DNA of 64,000 nucleotides from Cupriavidus pampae. Lineage in GTDB: Bacteria; Pseudomonadota; Gammaproteobacteria; Burkholderiales; Burkholderiaceae. Where the stretch lies: positions 331,305-395,304 of the forward strand of contig NZ_CAJZAG010000009.1 in NCBI RefSeq assembly GCF_914271485.1, read 5' to 3'. The position numbers and the translations under genes are program-made. The notes beneath the pieces were generated by a model, which ran no database searches, had not been told where the DNA came from, and was given only the letters and a program-made list of their open reading frames with translations. Below are positions 27,468 to 40,967 of the stretch, piece by piece. The number at the start of each line of letters is the position of its first letter. The first letter of the stretch is position 1.

Positions 27468-28646
27468 TCAGCTTTGGGCGGCACGCGGCACGATGCCAGT
27501 TGCCATGACTTCACCGAACGGCCCGGACAGCACCTGCCCCGGTAGCTTCTCGCGCACGCTGCGCGGCAGCAGCGGGAACACCAGTTCGGCAAACCGGTAC
27601 GCTTCCTCGAGGTGCGGATAGCCGGACAGGATGAACGTATCGATACCGAGCGATGCGTACTCTTCCATGCGCGCGGCCACGGTCTTCGGGTCGCCCACCA
27701 GCGCGGTGCCCGCGCCGCCGCGAACAAGGCCCACGCCGGCCCACAGGTTCGGGCTGATTTCGAGCGCCTCGCGGGTACGTGCATTCCTGCCGCCCGCGTG
27801 CAGCGCGGCCATGCGGCGCTGACCTTCGGAATCCATCTTCGCGAACACGGCCTGCGCGCGTGCCACAGTCTCGTCGTCGAGGCGGCTGATCAGATCCTCG
27901 GCTGCGGCCCATGCCGCATCCTCGGTCTCGCGCACGATCACGTGCAGGCGGATGCCAAAGCGCACGGTGCGGCCGAGCTTCTCGGCACGCGCGCGCACAT
28001 CGGCGACTTTCTTCGCCACTTCGGCCGGTGGTTCGCCCCAGGTCAGATACGCTTCCACGTGCTCCGCGGCCAGATCGTGCGCGGCAGCCGACGAGCCGCC
28101 GAAGTACACGGGCGGGTGCGGACGTTGCAGCGGCGGATACAGGACGCGCGCGCCCTTGACGGTAATGTGCTTGCCAGTGAAGCTGATCTCGCCGCTTCCG
28201 TTGCCATCTCCGTGGCTGGCGGCCAGCACATCACGCCACACGCGGATGAACTCGGACGAAGCCTCGTAGCGCTCGGCGTGATCGAGAAACAGGCCATCGC
28301 CCTCGAGCTCGGCCACATCGCCACCGGTGACCAGATTGACCAGCAGGCGACCGTTCGAAATGCGGTCGAACGTTGCAGCCATGCGCGCGGCCAGTGTCGG
28401 CGTCATCAGGCCCGGGCGCACCGCGACCAGGAACTTGAGATTGCGCGTCACTGCGGCCAGCGCCGACGCGGCCACCCACGGGTCTTCGCATGACCGACCG
28501 GTCGGGATCAGAACGCCTTCGTAGCCGAGCGTGTCGGCCGCGACCGCGATCTGCTTCAGGTAATCGAAATTGACTTCGCGCGCGCCCTCGGACGTACCGA
28601 GGTAGCGGCTGTCGCCGTGCGTGGGGATAAACCAGAAGACTTGCAT
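27468..28646 (-). CDS. ssuD: FMNH2-dependent alkanesulfonate monooxygenase SsuD
   Basis: Cleaves C1-C14 alkanesulfonates to aldehyde and sulfite using reduced flavin. The 392 residues begin MQVFWFIPTHGDSRYLG and have the TGRSCEDPWVAAS and NLVTGGD segments of the family's TIM barrel. The start is the ATG at 28646; the upstream frame is not protein-like. The flavin reductase SsuE that normally feeds it is not encoded in the window. Confidence 0.96.
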   Translation of the reverse strand: MQVFWFIPTHGDSRYLGTSEGAREVNFDYLKQIAVAADTLGYEGVLIPTGRSCEDPWVAASALAAVTRNLKFLVAVRPGLMTPTLAARMAATFDRISNGRLLVNLVTGGDVAELEGDGLFLDHAERYEASSEFIRVWRDVLAASHGDGNGSGEISFTGKHITVKGARVLYPPLQRPHPPVYFGGSSAAAHDLAAEHVEAYLTWGEPPAEVAKKVADVRARAEKLGRTVRFGIRLHVIVRETEDAAWAAAEDLISRLDDETVARAQAVFAKMDSEGQRRMAALHAGGRNARTREALEISPNLWAGVGLVRGGAGTALVGDPKTVAARMEEYASLGIDTFILSGYPHLEEAYRFAELVFPLLPRSVREKLPGQVLSGPFGEVMATGIVPRAAQS

Positions 28647-28743
28647 GAACGTTGCCTCGCAGCGAACTCGTTGGATAAGCGAACGAACGCTCCCCTGTCG
28701 GCCTGCAAACGGCGACATGCATGGAGCGAGGAGGAACAGGCAA

Positions 28744-28774
28744 GCCGGGGCCTGACGTTTCGTCAGGCCCCGGC
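28744..28774 (-). terminator. Strong hairpin between sbp and ssuD
   Basis: A perfect 14-bp stem (GCCGGGGCCTGACG and its complement) with a 3-nt loop, 10 bp after the sbp stop. The T run is weak, so it may act as partial terminator or mRNA stabiliser, allowing more Sbp than Ssu proteins. Confidence 0.65.
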
Positions 28775-28783
28775 GTTCAGGTA

Positions 28784-29791
28784 TCAGCGCTTGCCAGGCT
28801 GATAGATCTGGTCGAACGAACCGCCATCGGCGAAGTGCGCCTTCTGGGCTTTCTGCCAGCCACCGAATGCTTCGTCGATCGTGAACAGCTTGACCTTCGG
28901 GAAATTGGACGCGTACTTGGCCGCGATCTTCTCGGAAATCGGGCGGTAGTAATTCTTCGCCGCGATCTCCTGACCTTCGTCCGTGTACAGGAACTGCAGG
29001 TAGGCCTCGGCCGCCTTGCGCGTACCCTTCTTGTCCACAACCTTGTCAACCACAGCCACCGGCGGCTCGGCCAGGATCGAGACCGACGGCACCACGATGT
29101 CGAACTTCTCCGGACCCAGTTCCTTCACCGCCAGGATCGCTTCGTTTTCCCACGCGATCAGCACGTCGCCCAGATTGCGCTCGACAAACGTCGTGGTCGC
29201 GCCGCGCGCGCCCGAGTCCAGCACCGGTACGTTCTTGAGCAGCGCGCCCACGAAGTCCTTGGCCTTCGCCTCGTTACCGCCCGGTTGGCGCAGGGCGTAG
29301 CCCCATGCCGCCAGGTAGTTCCAGCGCGCACCACCGGACGTCTTCGGATTCGGGGTAATCACCTGCACGCCCGGCTTGATCAGGTCGTTCCAGTCCTTGA
29401 TCTGCTTCGGATTGCCCTTGCGCACCAGGAACACGATGGTCGAGGTGTACGGCGAGGCGTTGTGCGGCAGGCGCTTCTGCCAATCCGCCTTGAGCAGCCC
29501 CTTCTCGGCGATGGCATCGATGTCGTAGCCCAGTGCCAGCGTGACCACGTCGGCATCCAGACCATCGATAACCGAGCGCGCCTGCTTGCCCGAACCGCCG
29601 TGCGACTGACGAATCGTCACGGCGTCACCACCCTGGGCCTTCCAGGCCTTGGCGAACGCGGCGTTGACGTCAACGTACAGTTCCCGGGTCGGATCGTAGG
29701 AAACGTTGAGCAAAGTAGTGTTGGCCGAGGCGGTCTGGGCGACGCCAATCGCGGCAAATGCGGCAAGGCCGATGGCCAGCTTGCGAATCAT
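28784..29791 (-). CDS. sbp: Periplasmic sulfate-binding protein
   Basis: Captures sulfate for the CysTWA importer. The 335 residues begin with a signal peptide (cleavage after QTASA, about residue 23), then LLNVSYDPTRELY and SHGGSGKQARSV, the Sbp/CysP sulfate-site motifs. It lies 5 kb upstream of cysT, where ssuA would be expected at the head of the ssu genes. An ATTCGTTC element shared with the cysT promoter lies about 90 bp upstream. Confidence 0.95.
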   Translation of the reverse strand: MIRKLAIGLAAFAAIGVAQTASANTTLLNVSYDPTRELYVDVNAAFAKAWKAQGGDAVTIRQSHGGSGKQARSVIDGLDADVVTLALGYDIDAIAEKGLLKADWQKRLPHNASPYTSTIVFLVRKGNPKQIKDWNDLIKPGVQVITPNPKTSGGARWNYLAAWGYALRQPGGNEAKAKDFVGALLKNVPVLDSGARGATTTFVERNLGDVLIAWENEAILAVKELGPEKFDIVVPSVSILAEPPVAVVDKVVDKKGTRKAAEAYLQFLYTDEGQEIAAKNYYRPISEKIAAKYASNFPKVKLFTIDEAFGGWQKAQKAHFADGGSFDQIYQPGKR

Positions 29792-30211
29792 CTGAAGTGC
29801 TCCCGTCTTAAAAGTATCGTGAATCGGCGCTTGGCGCCTGATCTGTCAGGGTTAGAGACTACCGATGCGCCTATCTGAGGGGAACGAATGGTTTCATCGA
29901 ACCTTGCACGTTTTCCGCATAAGAACAGACGGCAATATGCACATACCGCAATGGAGTGGGCGACTCAGAGGAAAAAAACGGCTGCCGCGTAAAAAACGGC
30001 ATGAAAAAAGCCCGCGACACTCACGCGTCGCGGGCCAAGTTTCCGTTGTGGAAACGGGTAGACAAGCCATGGAGAGCGCCCCCGCATCTCCATGACAGAG
30101 CCGATGTTAGCCACGATCCACTGGCTGAGTCTTGATATAGGTCAGGTTCGAGCGCCTTCGGATCCTCCCAACCGTCACAGACTGCAAGCTTTCACGTAAC
30201 TGTCTGCCTGG
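29792..30211. other. Intergenic region with sbp promoter region and a terminator
   Basis: About 420 bp without a supported gene. It holds the putative sulfur-control element at 29882-29889, and the terminator at 30004-30035. The short open frame on the plus strand at 29865-30095 runs through the terminator and is rejected. Confidence 0.55.
30004..30035 (-). terminator. Rho-independent terminator of the lipoprotein gene pair
   Basis: GCCCGCGAC and GTCGCGGGC pair around 8 nt, followed by six T on the minus strand. It lies about 180 bp after the second lipoprotein gene. Confidence 0.85.
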
Positions 30212-31510
30212 CTAGAGCCGACGGCAGGCACCCCAGACGACGCTGTCGATGTCCTTGCGCATCTCGTTCAGGTAAATCAGCCGCTGCGCGCCCAGCGGCA
30301 GAAGTACCTGCTCGCGGATCAACTCCGTGCCGGGCAGCAGAGGCGGATCGAACCATTTCACATGGGCCAGCCCATCCACGGCGGCGGGCTTGGTCTCGCT
30401 GTACGGGCCGAACGACGCATTGCGTTGCAGATCGCTGATCACGCCCGGCAACATACCGACCGCAATGGTCTCGCCATCGATCCACATCGTATGCGCATCC
30501 ATGGCGCCATTGAGCTGCGACCCCATCAGCGGGGTAATTCTGACGCCGGGCTGCCGGCATGCCCAGTTACCGAGCAGTGCATCCTCCTGCAGTGGCCTGG
30601 CGGTGCGCAGTACCCACGCGCCCAGGCCAAGCGTATCGCCCAGCGCCTGCTGCTGATCGACGAACAGCATCCACTCGGCGCCGTCCCGCGCAACGAACAC
30701 GCGGCCCGCGTGTTCGCCGTCCGCCAGCAGATCGAATGCGCCTGGATAGCGGGTCTGATCCGCCGGGCGCAGCATCGCGCCCGGCGCCTTCGCGCCCGTG
30801 TCCGGCGCCACGCAATCGTCGCGGTAGTTCTGACCGGGACAGACCAGCAATCGCCCGTCCGGCATGATGCTGGCCTGGCCCGCCGCGGCCTTGTTGCCGC
30901 CATGGGCGGCCGTCAGGTCGCCCTCCATCCTGTCGACGCGCGTCGTCACGAACGCATAGGTCCCCGCAATGGACGCGGTGGCCGGCAGCGCGCGCAGGCT
31001 GGTGGCGAGCATCAACCCTGCCAGCCGCGGCGCGCTCGGCAGCGCGGACCCGGGCACGTTGGCAATATCGCCTTCCAGCAAGTCACCGGCGATCCGGAAG
31101 CCAATCTCGATGTCGTCGAGTCGTGCCACCACATGCGGGGCAGGCGGTGTATCGGCACCCGCCACCCCGAGATTGGTGACCACATAGCTGTCGTCGTCGG
31201 ACAGCAGGTCGCCGACGACGCTGCCATCGATCCCGAATGGGGAATCGCTGAAGCGTACCGTGACCTTGCCGGCTTCGGGCGCGTCGAGCGTCACGGCGAC
31301 CGTGCCGCCGATCGACAGCATGCCGAGGTAATACTTCGACACCGGCTTAGACACCGGCTTCGGCACCGCCTGACCGTTGCCTTCCGCACTGGCATCTTGC
31401 GCCGAGGGTGCGGCGGCTTGCTCGGACGGACATCCCGCGAGCATGGAACAGAGTACGCCTGTCAGCGACCATGCCCACGGACGTGCCCACAAGCGCCGCC
31501 GGTGAAGCAT
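30212..31510 (-). CDS. Lipoprotein of unrecognised family, paralogue B
   Basis: I do not recognise this 432-residue protein. A lipoprotein signal (MLHRRRLWARPWAWSLTGVL, then SMLAGC) targets it to the cell envelope; residues ~30-50 are an Ser/Pro/Lys-rich linker with a KPVSKPVSK repeat. The mature part aligns end to end with the upstream gene: LSIGGTVAVTLD, DSPFGIDGSVVGDL, LRPADQTRYPG, GNWACRQPG. Four cysteines besides the lipid Cys are shared, in CPGQNYRDDC, NWAC and the last ten residues, suggesting two disulfides. An in-frame ATG at 31537 overlaps the upstream stop (TGATG); the ATG at 31510 gives a cleaner signal peptide. Confidence 0.8.
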   Translation of the reverse strand: MLHRRRLWARPWAWSLTGVLCSMLAGCPSEQAAAPSAQDASAEGNGQAVPKPVSKPVSKYYLGMLSIGGTVAVTLDAPEAGKVTVRFSDSPFGIDGSVVGDLLSDDDSYVVTNLGVAGADTPPAPHVVARLDDIEIGFRIAGDLLEGDIANVPGSALPSAPRLAGLMLATSLRALPATASIAGTYAFVTTRVDRMEGDLTAAHGGNKAAAGQASIMPDGRLLVCPGQNYRDDCVAPDTGAKAPGAMLRPADQTRYPGAFDLLADGEHAGRVFVARDGAEWMLFVDQQQALGDTLGLGAWVLRTARPLQEDALLGNWACRQPGVRITPLMGSQLNGAMDAHTMWIDGETIAVGMLPGVISDLQRNASFGPYSETKPAAVDGLAHVKWFDPPLLPGTELIREQVLLPLGAQRLIYLNEMRKDIDSVVWGACRRL

Positions 31511-31536
31511 GGCTGCACCCACGGCTGGCCCTCCCA

Positions 31537-33123
31537 TCAGCGCGGTCGGCGAGGCGGCCGTTTGAGCAACGGCTTCTCGCACAGGCCCCAGACCGAGCTT
31601 TCGGCCTGCCCTCCAGCCGCGTCGTCGACTTCGCGCAGATAGACGAACACATCCGGAGCGAGCGGCAGCACGACCTGCTCGCTCACGATCTCCGTGCCCA
31701 CCGGCGCCGGCACCTGCGCCCACAACGCGTGCGCCACGCCGGGCAGCTTCCTCGCCGGATCGGTCGCCGGCTTCGACGGATTGTCGACCCGGAACCCGGC
31801 ATTGAGCGTCAGGTTCGCCGATTCCACTGGCCGCATGTCCGCGGTCGCCATCGCTCCGTCCTTCACGCTCAGCAACGTGCCATCGATCTTGCCATTGAGC
31901 CCCGGCGGATTGAGTCCCAGCATCGCCGGATCGATCCCTGCTTCGCGACAGGCCCAGTCGCCATCCAATTGGCCACCCCGCATGGGCGACGTCACGGCTT
32001 GCATGACCCACGTGCCGATCCTGACCTGGCCGGACGCCACGAGCTGCTGTTGCAGCATGCGGAGATTCCACTTGCCGCCGTCGTCCTGTACGAACAGACG
32101 GCCGATCACCACGCCCTCGTCTACGACCTCGAACTGCCCGGGATGACGCGTCTGATCGGCGGGACGCAACTGCGCCCCCATGGTCGCGTCGCCGGCTCTC
32201 ACCGGCTTGCATCCCACGGCATGCTCCTGGTTCGGACAAGTCGTGAGCATGCCGTCGTCATCGATCCGCAGTTGACCCACCTGCACGAGCTGCGTACCGG
32301 GCAACGGCGCGGGAGACCCCGACGGATACCGTGCCGCTTCGACCATGTAGTTGTAAGTCCCGACCAGACTGGCCAGCGCCGGCGCACTGCGGGTATTGAC
32401 GGCATGGATCAGACCGGCCAGCCGCGCCGAACCGGGATGTCGCGTCCGGCTCGCGCCGCCCGCTTCGCCCGCCTGCGCCAGCGCAATGTTGGGTACACCC
32501 TCGATGTCCCCTCGCAGGGCGCCATTGTCGACGCCAAACCGGAGCTCGATGTCCGGCAGCGCGGCGATCAGTGCGTCGGGCGGCGGATTGCTGCCATCCG
32601 CCGCGAGCCCCTTCACGCTCTGCACGCTACGTCCTGGTGGCGCGCTCAAACTGCCGACGATGGCGCCGGTCAATCCGAACGGCGAGTCCTCGAAGCGGAT
32701 CGTGACCTTGCCGGCCGCCGGCCGATCCAGCGTGATGACGATGGAACCGCCGAACGACAGCGTCCCGCGATAGACGACGAGCCCGTTCTCGGCTGCTGGC
32801 TTCGGTAGCAGCGCAGGATCCGATGCCGTGCCATTGGTCGTGCCGTTGGTTGTGACGTTGGTCGTGTCGTTGGTAGTGTCGTTGGTAGTGCCGGTTTTCG
32901 TACTGGTCGGGTTCGGACCGATTTGCTCGGGGCATCCCCAGAGCATCAGACAGGCGGGAAGAATCGCCCAGCGACCCGCGTGCCGTGCCACACGCCTTGT
33001 TACGTGCCCTGCTACTTGCCTTGTTGCTTGCTCGGTTGCTTGCTCGCCTGGTTGCGTGCCTGGTTGTTGTACCGCTTGCTTTGCCGACTTTGCCGACTTT
33101 GCCGCTGTGTCTCTTGCCATCAT
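31537..33123 (-). CDS. Lipoprotein of unrecognised family, paralogue A
   Basis: I do not recognise this 528-residue protein. The first ~55 residues are unusual: AKSAKSAK and QATEQAT repeats precede a hydrophobic stretch ending LMLWGC, a lipobox with Trp at -2. A Thr/Asn repeat (TTNDTTNDTTNV...) follows, encoded by five 12-bp units. The mature part matches paralogue B: LSFGGSIVITLD, DSPFGLTGAIVGSL, LRPADQTRHPG, GDWACREAG, SSVWGLC, with the same four cysteines. The start of paralogue B overlaps its stop or follows after 26 bp. It could begin at a downstream start close to the signal sequence. Confidence 0.8.
   Translation of the reverse strand: MMARDTAAKSAKSAKQAVQQPGTQPGEQATEQATRQVAGHVTRRVARHAGRWAILPACLMLWGCPEQIGPNPTSTKTGTTNDTTNDTTNVTTNGTTNGTASDPALLPKPAAENGLVVYRGTLSFGGSIVITLDRPAAGKVTIRFEDSPFGLTGAIVGSLSAPPGRSVQSVKGLAADGSNPPPDALIAALPDIELRFGVDNGALRGDIEGVPNIALAQAGEAGGASRTRHPGSARLAGLIHAVNTRSAPALASLVGTYNYMVEAARYPSGSPAPLPGTQLVQVGQLRIDDDGMLTTCPNQEHAVGCKPVRAGDATMGAQLRPADQTRHPGQFEVVDEGVVIGRLFVQDDGGKWNLRMLQQQLVASGQVRIGTWVMQAVTSPMRGGQLDGDWACREAGIDPAMLGLNPPGLNGKIDGTLLSVKDGAMATADMRPVESANLTLNAGFRVDNPSKPATDPARKLPGVAHALWAQVPAPVGTEIVSEQVVLPLAPDVFVYLREVDDAAGGQAESSVWGLCEKPLLKRPPRRPR
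32828..32887. repeat. Five 12-bp tandem repeats encoding a Thr/Asn linker
   Basis: Units of the form GTGNCNTTGGTN, five in a row, in frame within paralogue A. Each encodes TTN plus one residue on the minus strand. The linker sits just after the lipid anchor and could vary in length between strains. Confidence 0.8.
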
Positions 33124-33248
33124 GTCCTCGCGCGTTCGACTGAAACATGAACGAGGCTAGACGGCCACTGCCAGCAGGGAATTGATCGCCATCAAGTGCG
33201 AGAGCACGCGCGCGATGACGATCGACAATTCGGAAAAGGACGGTGTGT

Positions 33249-33278
33249 GCGCGCCCCGCCCGCATGGGCGAGGCGCGC
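33249..33278 (-). terminator. GC-rich hairpin after the lipoprotein gamma-glutamyltransferase
   Basis: GCGCGCC-C-CGCCC pairs with GGGCG-A-GGCGCGC around GCAT with one mismatch. There is no T run, so termination is likely but not certain. Confidence 0.5.
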
Positions 33279-33296
33279 CAACTCGGCGTTATACGA

Positions 33297-35303
33297 TCAC
33301 GGACGGAACGTGTCGCCCAGCACCACGCCTTCGCGGCGCGGATCGGTACCGCCGGTCCAGATCGCCGTGCCACCGTTTTGCGAGCGCATGATCGTGTTCA
33401 CGCCGCTGGACTGCGCGGATGTGGACACCGTATGGCCAAGCGCGCGCAGGCCGGTAATCAGCAGATCGTTGTTGCCGCTGTTCGTGATATCGACGTTCGG
33501 ATGCTCGCCACCCACGGTGGTGGTCGCGCTGTTGCTCGCGCCAAAGTCCACCAGCCCCGACGACTGCTGCGCATCGAGACCCCAGTCGAGCACGCCGACG
33601 AGCGTCTTCACCACGTACTGCGGAATGGTGCCGCCACCCGGCGAGCCGGTCGCCATGAAGAAGTCCCCAATCGAACCGTCAGCGGCCTTGCGGAATACCA
33701 TCGTCGGCGCCATCGAGCTGCGCGGACGCTTGCCCGGTTGCACGCGATTGGCGATCGGTACCCCGAGCCCATCGGTCGGCGCCGCGTTGAAGTCCGTCAG
33801 CTGGTTGTTGAGCAGGAAGCCATTGGTCATGTGGAACGACCCCATGCTCGACTCGACCGAGGTGGTCGCGCTGACCACGCTGCCGTCCGCATCGACGATC
33901 GTGAACTGGTTGGTACCGTGCTCGATCAACGACTGCACGCCCAGCGGCACACTGCCGAGGTTGCCCGCAGTGGACGTGTGCATGCTGACCGTCGGCGAGA
34001 TCAGCGCCGCGCGCGATGCCATGTACGGCTTGTTCAGCATCGTGTTGGCGGAGCCACCCGGCAGCGGCACGAAGTCCGTGTCGGCCACGTACTTGTCACG
34101 ATCGGAGTAGGCCAGACGCTCGGCTTCGCTCACGTAATGCACGCCGAGCACGCCGGGCTTGCCGCCTTCGCCATCGATCGCGGTGGGCTTCATCGACGCC
34201 ATGTCGAAGTTCTCGAGAATCCCCATTGCCGACAGCACCGTGATACCGCCCGACGTCGGGGGCGGCGCACCGCAGATCCAGTACGCGCGATACGTCGTGC
34301 ATACCGGCTCGCGCATCTTCGCCTGATACGCGGCCAGATCCGCCAGCGTGGTCTTGCCCGGCGTGATGGCACTGCCGTCCACCGCGGTGGTCGTGGCGAT
34401 CTTGTTGACGATATCCAGCCCGATCTGGCCCGTGTAGATCGCGTTGGCGCCGTTGGCGGCCATCTGCGACAACGTGTTCGCATAGGCCGGATTCTTGAGC
34501 ACCGTACCCAATGCCTTCGGCGTGCCATCGGCATTGAAGAAGTACGCGGTCGCCTCCGCATCGCGCTTCAGCGACGCCGCGTTGCTCGAGATCGCCGCCG
34601 CCAGACGGCCGCCGATCGGGAAGCCATTCGATGCCAGCGAGATCGCATCGCCGAACAAATCCTTCCAGGCCAGCTTGCCGTGCTCCTTCTGCACACGCTC
34701 GATCAGGCGCGGAATGCCGATCGTGCCGATCGAACGGCCACTCGCGCGCGCGCTCGGCACGGGCACCGTCTGGTTGGTCACGTCGTCGATATAGCGCAGG
34801 TAGTTCTCGGTGGCCGCGGCCGGCGCCGACTCACGCCCGTCGTAGGCCTGCACGCTCTTGGTACGCGCATCGTAGTAGAGCATGAAGCCGCCCGAGCCCA
34901 TGCCCGTGGCTTCCGGCACGGTCAGGCCGAGCACCGACTGCACCGCCACGGCGGCGTCCGCCGCGCTGCCGCCTTTCTTGAGCACCGCGCATCCCGCCGC
35001 GCTCGCGTAGGCGTTCGAGGTGGAGACCATGTAGGTCTTCGCGCTAACCGGCTTGAGGCCCGCGCGATAGCCCGATGCCGGCTCCGGCAACGACGGATCG
35101 CCGGGCTGGTTCGAGCCCACGACAACGGTGCTGCCGTTGTCCGCCAGCACCTGGCAGCTGGTGTCGGCCGGCGTGACCGGCGTCGTCGGGGGCGGCGTGG
35201 ACGCGGTGGACGAATTGTCGTCACTGCCGCCGCACGAGATGATCAACAGGGTACTGGCGACAGCCGTGGCCAATGCCAGTTGTGTTTTTCTTAGATGCAA
35301 CAC
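33297..35303 (-). CDS. ggt: Gamma-glutamyltransferase, lipoprotein form
   Basis: A 668-residue envelope-anchored transferase acting on glutathione-like substrates. The signal ends LLIISC (lipid Cys about residue 24), then a Ser/Thr/Pro-rich linker. MGSGGFMLYYD is the N-terminal substrate motif; the nucleophile is T464 in HGTNQFTIVD, where most relatives have TTH. GSPGGGTIPQ near residue 555 closes the active site. It differs strongly from the soluble gene at the window start. The lipoprotein pair follows in the same direction after about 170 bp. Confidence 0.93.
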   Translation of the reverse strand: MLHLRKTQLALATAVASTLLIISCGGSDDNSSTASTPPPTTPVTPADTSCQVLADNGSTVVVGSNQPGDPSLPEPASGYRAGLKPVSAKTYMVSTSNAYASAAGCAVLKKGGSAADAAVAVQSVLGLTVPEATGMGSGGFMLYYDARTKSVQAYDGRESAPAAATENYLRYIDDVTNQTVPVPSARASGRSIGTIGIPRLIERVQKEHGKLAWKDLFGDAISLASNGFPIGGRLAAAISSNAASLKRDAEATAYFFNADGTPKALGTVLKNPAYANTLSQMAANGANAIYTGQIGLDIVNKIATTTAVDGSAITPGKTTLADLAAYQAKMREPVCTTYRAYWICGAPPPTSGGITVLSAMGILENFDMASMKPTAIDGEGGKPGVLGVHYVSEAERLAYSDRDKYVADTDFVPLPGGSANTMLNKPYMASRAALISPTVSMHTSTAGNLGSVPLGVQSLIEHGTNQFTIVDADGSVVSATTSVESSMGSFHMTNGFLLNNQLTDFNAAPTDGLGVPIANRVQPGKRPRSSMAPTMVFRKAADGSIGDFFMATGSPGGGTIPQYVVKTLVGVLDWGLDAQQSSGLVDFGASNSATTTVGGEHPNVDITNSGNNDLLITGLRALGHTVSTSAQSSGVNTIMRSQNGGTAIWTGGTDPRREGVVLGDTFRP

Positions 35304-35664
35304 GGGATTTTTCCTCCGGAACTACAAGAAAAAAACAAAAAGCGTCCCCCTGCCGCGCTGGTGGCTCAACCAGGGCGGCAACAAGGAATGCTCGGCGAAA
35401 AAAGGGGAAACAGAGGGCTCGCGCTACGGCGAGAAGAGGCTCAGCAAATGCGTATCGGCCATGATGCGGTGGGGGCTCGTTTTTGTATGAAACGTGTCCA
35501 GCGTACTACACGCATATCGATATGCAAGAACGCCATATAGGCGTTTATTACAGAGTATTTTTGGTGCAGCACCGCGTCGCAGCACGAATATTCGCGCTGC
35601 CCAGACACAGGGCCATGTGCACTGCAGCGGCGCAACGGGCGCAACGAAGTTGCACCGACACCAA
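35304..35664. other. Long region upstream of the lipoprotein ggt gene
   Basis: About 360 bp without a gene, less GC-rich than its surroundings. It contains the perfect palindrome GCATATCGATATGC at 35512-35525, and a poly-T-rich stretch just before the ggt ribosome site (CCGGAGGAAAAA). A small open frame on the plus strand at 35483-35968 runs into icd antisense and is rejected. Confidence 0.5.
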
Positions 35665-35665
35665 T

Positions 35666-35716
35666 GAAAAAGCCCGTGTCCGGTACATGCGATTCACGCA
35701 TGCATCAAACACGGGC
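35666..35716 (-). terminator. Rho-independent terminator of icd
   Basis: GCCCGTGT and ACACGGGC enclose an inner CATGCG/CGCATG stem; TTTTT follows on the minus strand. It lies 74 bp after the icd stop. Confidence 0.8.
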
Positions 35717-35789
35717 CAGTCCGCAAACTACGCGGGCACCCACTTGGGGTGGCCCGCTTACCACGGTTTCTTTCGTCAGGCTTTCAAGC

Positions 35790-38027
<2,238 letters not shown>

Positions 38028-38214
38028 TGCATGTCTCGCGATAAATAATCAGGTTAGGAAATCGCCGTCGCGCACATTTGCATGCAGGGCGGCAAACCGC
38101 AATTTTGCCTGATTTTGCTTTCGGGGGGATTGCATTGAGGCGGCTTTCTACGAAAAGCGCCGAAAAATACAGATTTGGGTCCGTTCTCACGCCATTGCAG
38201 CGCAAGTTTATTGT

Positions 38215-38238
38215 GCCCCTCCCCCGCAGGGGAGGGGC
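38215..38238. repeat. GCCCCTCCCC hairpin after clpB
   Basis: A perfect 10-bp stem with a CGCA loop, starting 9 bp after the clpB stop. It probably ends the clpB transcript although no T run follows. Similar CCCTCC-type hairpins occur at 15.4, 24.5 and 45.7 kb. Confidence 0.6.
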
Positions 38239-38246
38239 ATCCTTCC

Positions 38247-40835
<2,589 letters not shown>

Positions 40836-40876
40836 GTAAAACCCTCTCTCTCGCGCTAATACTGTTGACTTCCGAA

Positions 40877-40904
40877 AGATAGGGCTTTGTGTAGTCTTTT
40901 CAAG
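40877..40904 (-). promoter_or_regulatory. clpB: Sigma-32 heat-shock promoter of clpB
   Basis: On the minus strand CTTGAAA (40904-40898), 13 bp, CCCTATCT (40884-40877). The consensus is CTTGAAA, 13-14 bp, CCCCATNT, so only one position differs. Confidence 0.9.
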
Positions 40905-40967
40905 ACGCGCCGATGCCAAAGTGGCAGTCGGCGCGTAATTACTTATAAATCACATTCAAAAAACCGC

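Noticed and set aside
29865..30095. 76-codon plus-strand frame after sbp
   Set aside because: It runs through the terminator hairpin, lacks a ribosome site and looks random.
30136..30170. GGTTCGAG word resembling a tRNA T-loop
   Set aside because: No acceptor or anticodon arms can be formed around it.
31538..32239. Apparent 675-codon fusion including paralogue B
   Set aside because: The N-terminal third is an alternative frame of paralogue A; a lipoprotein signal marks the real start of B.
33243..35294. 683-codon plus-strand frame opposite the lipoprotein ggt
   Set aside because: Antisense shadow with Arg/His-rich, low-complexity composition and no ribosome site.
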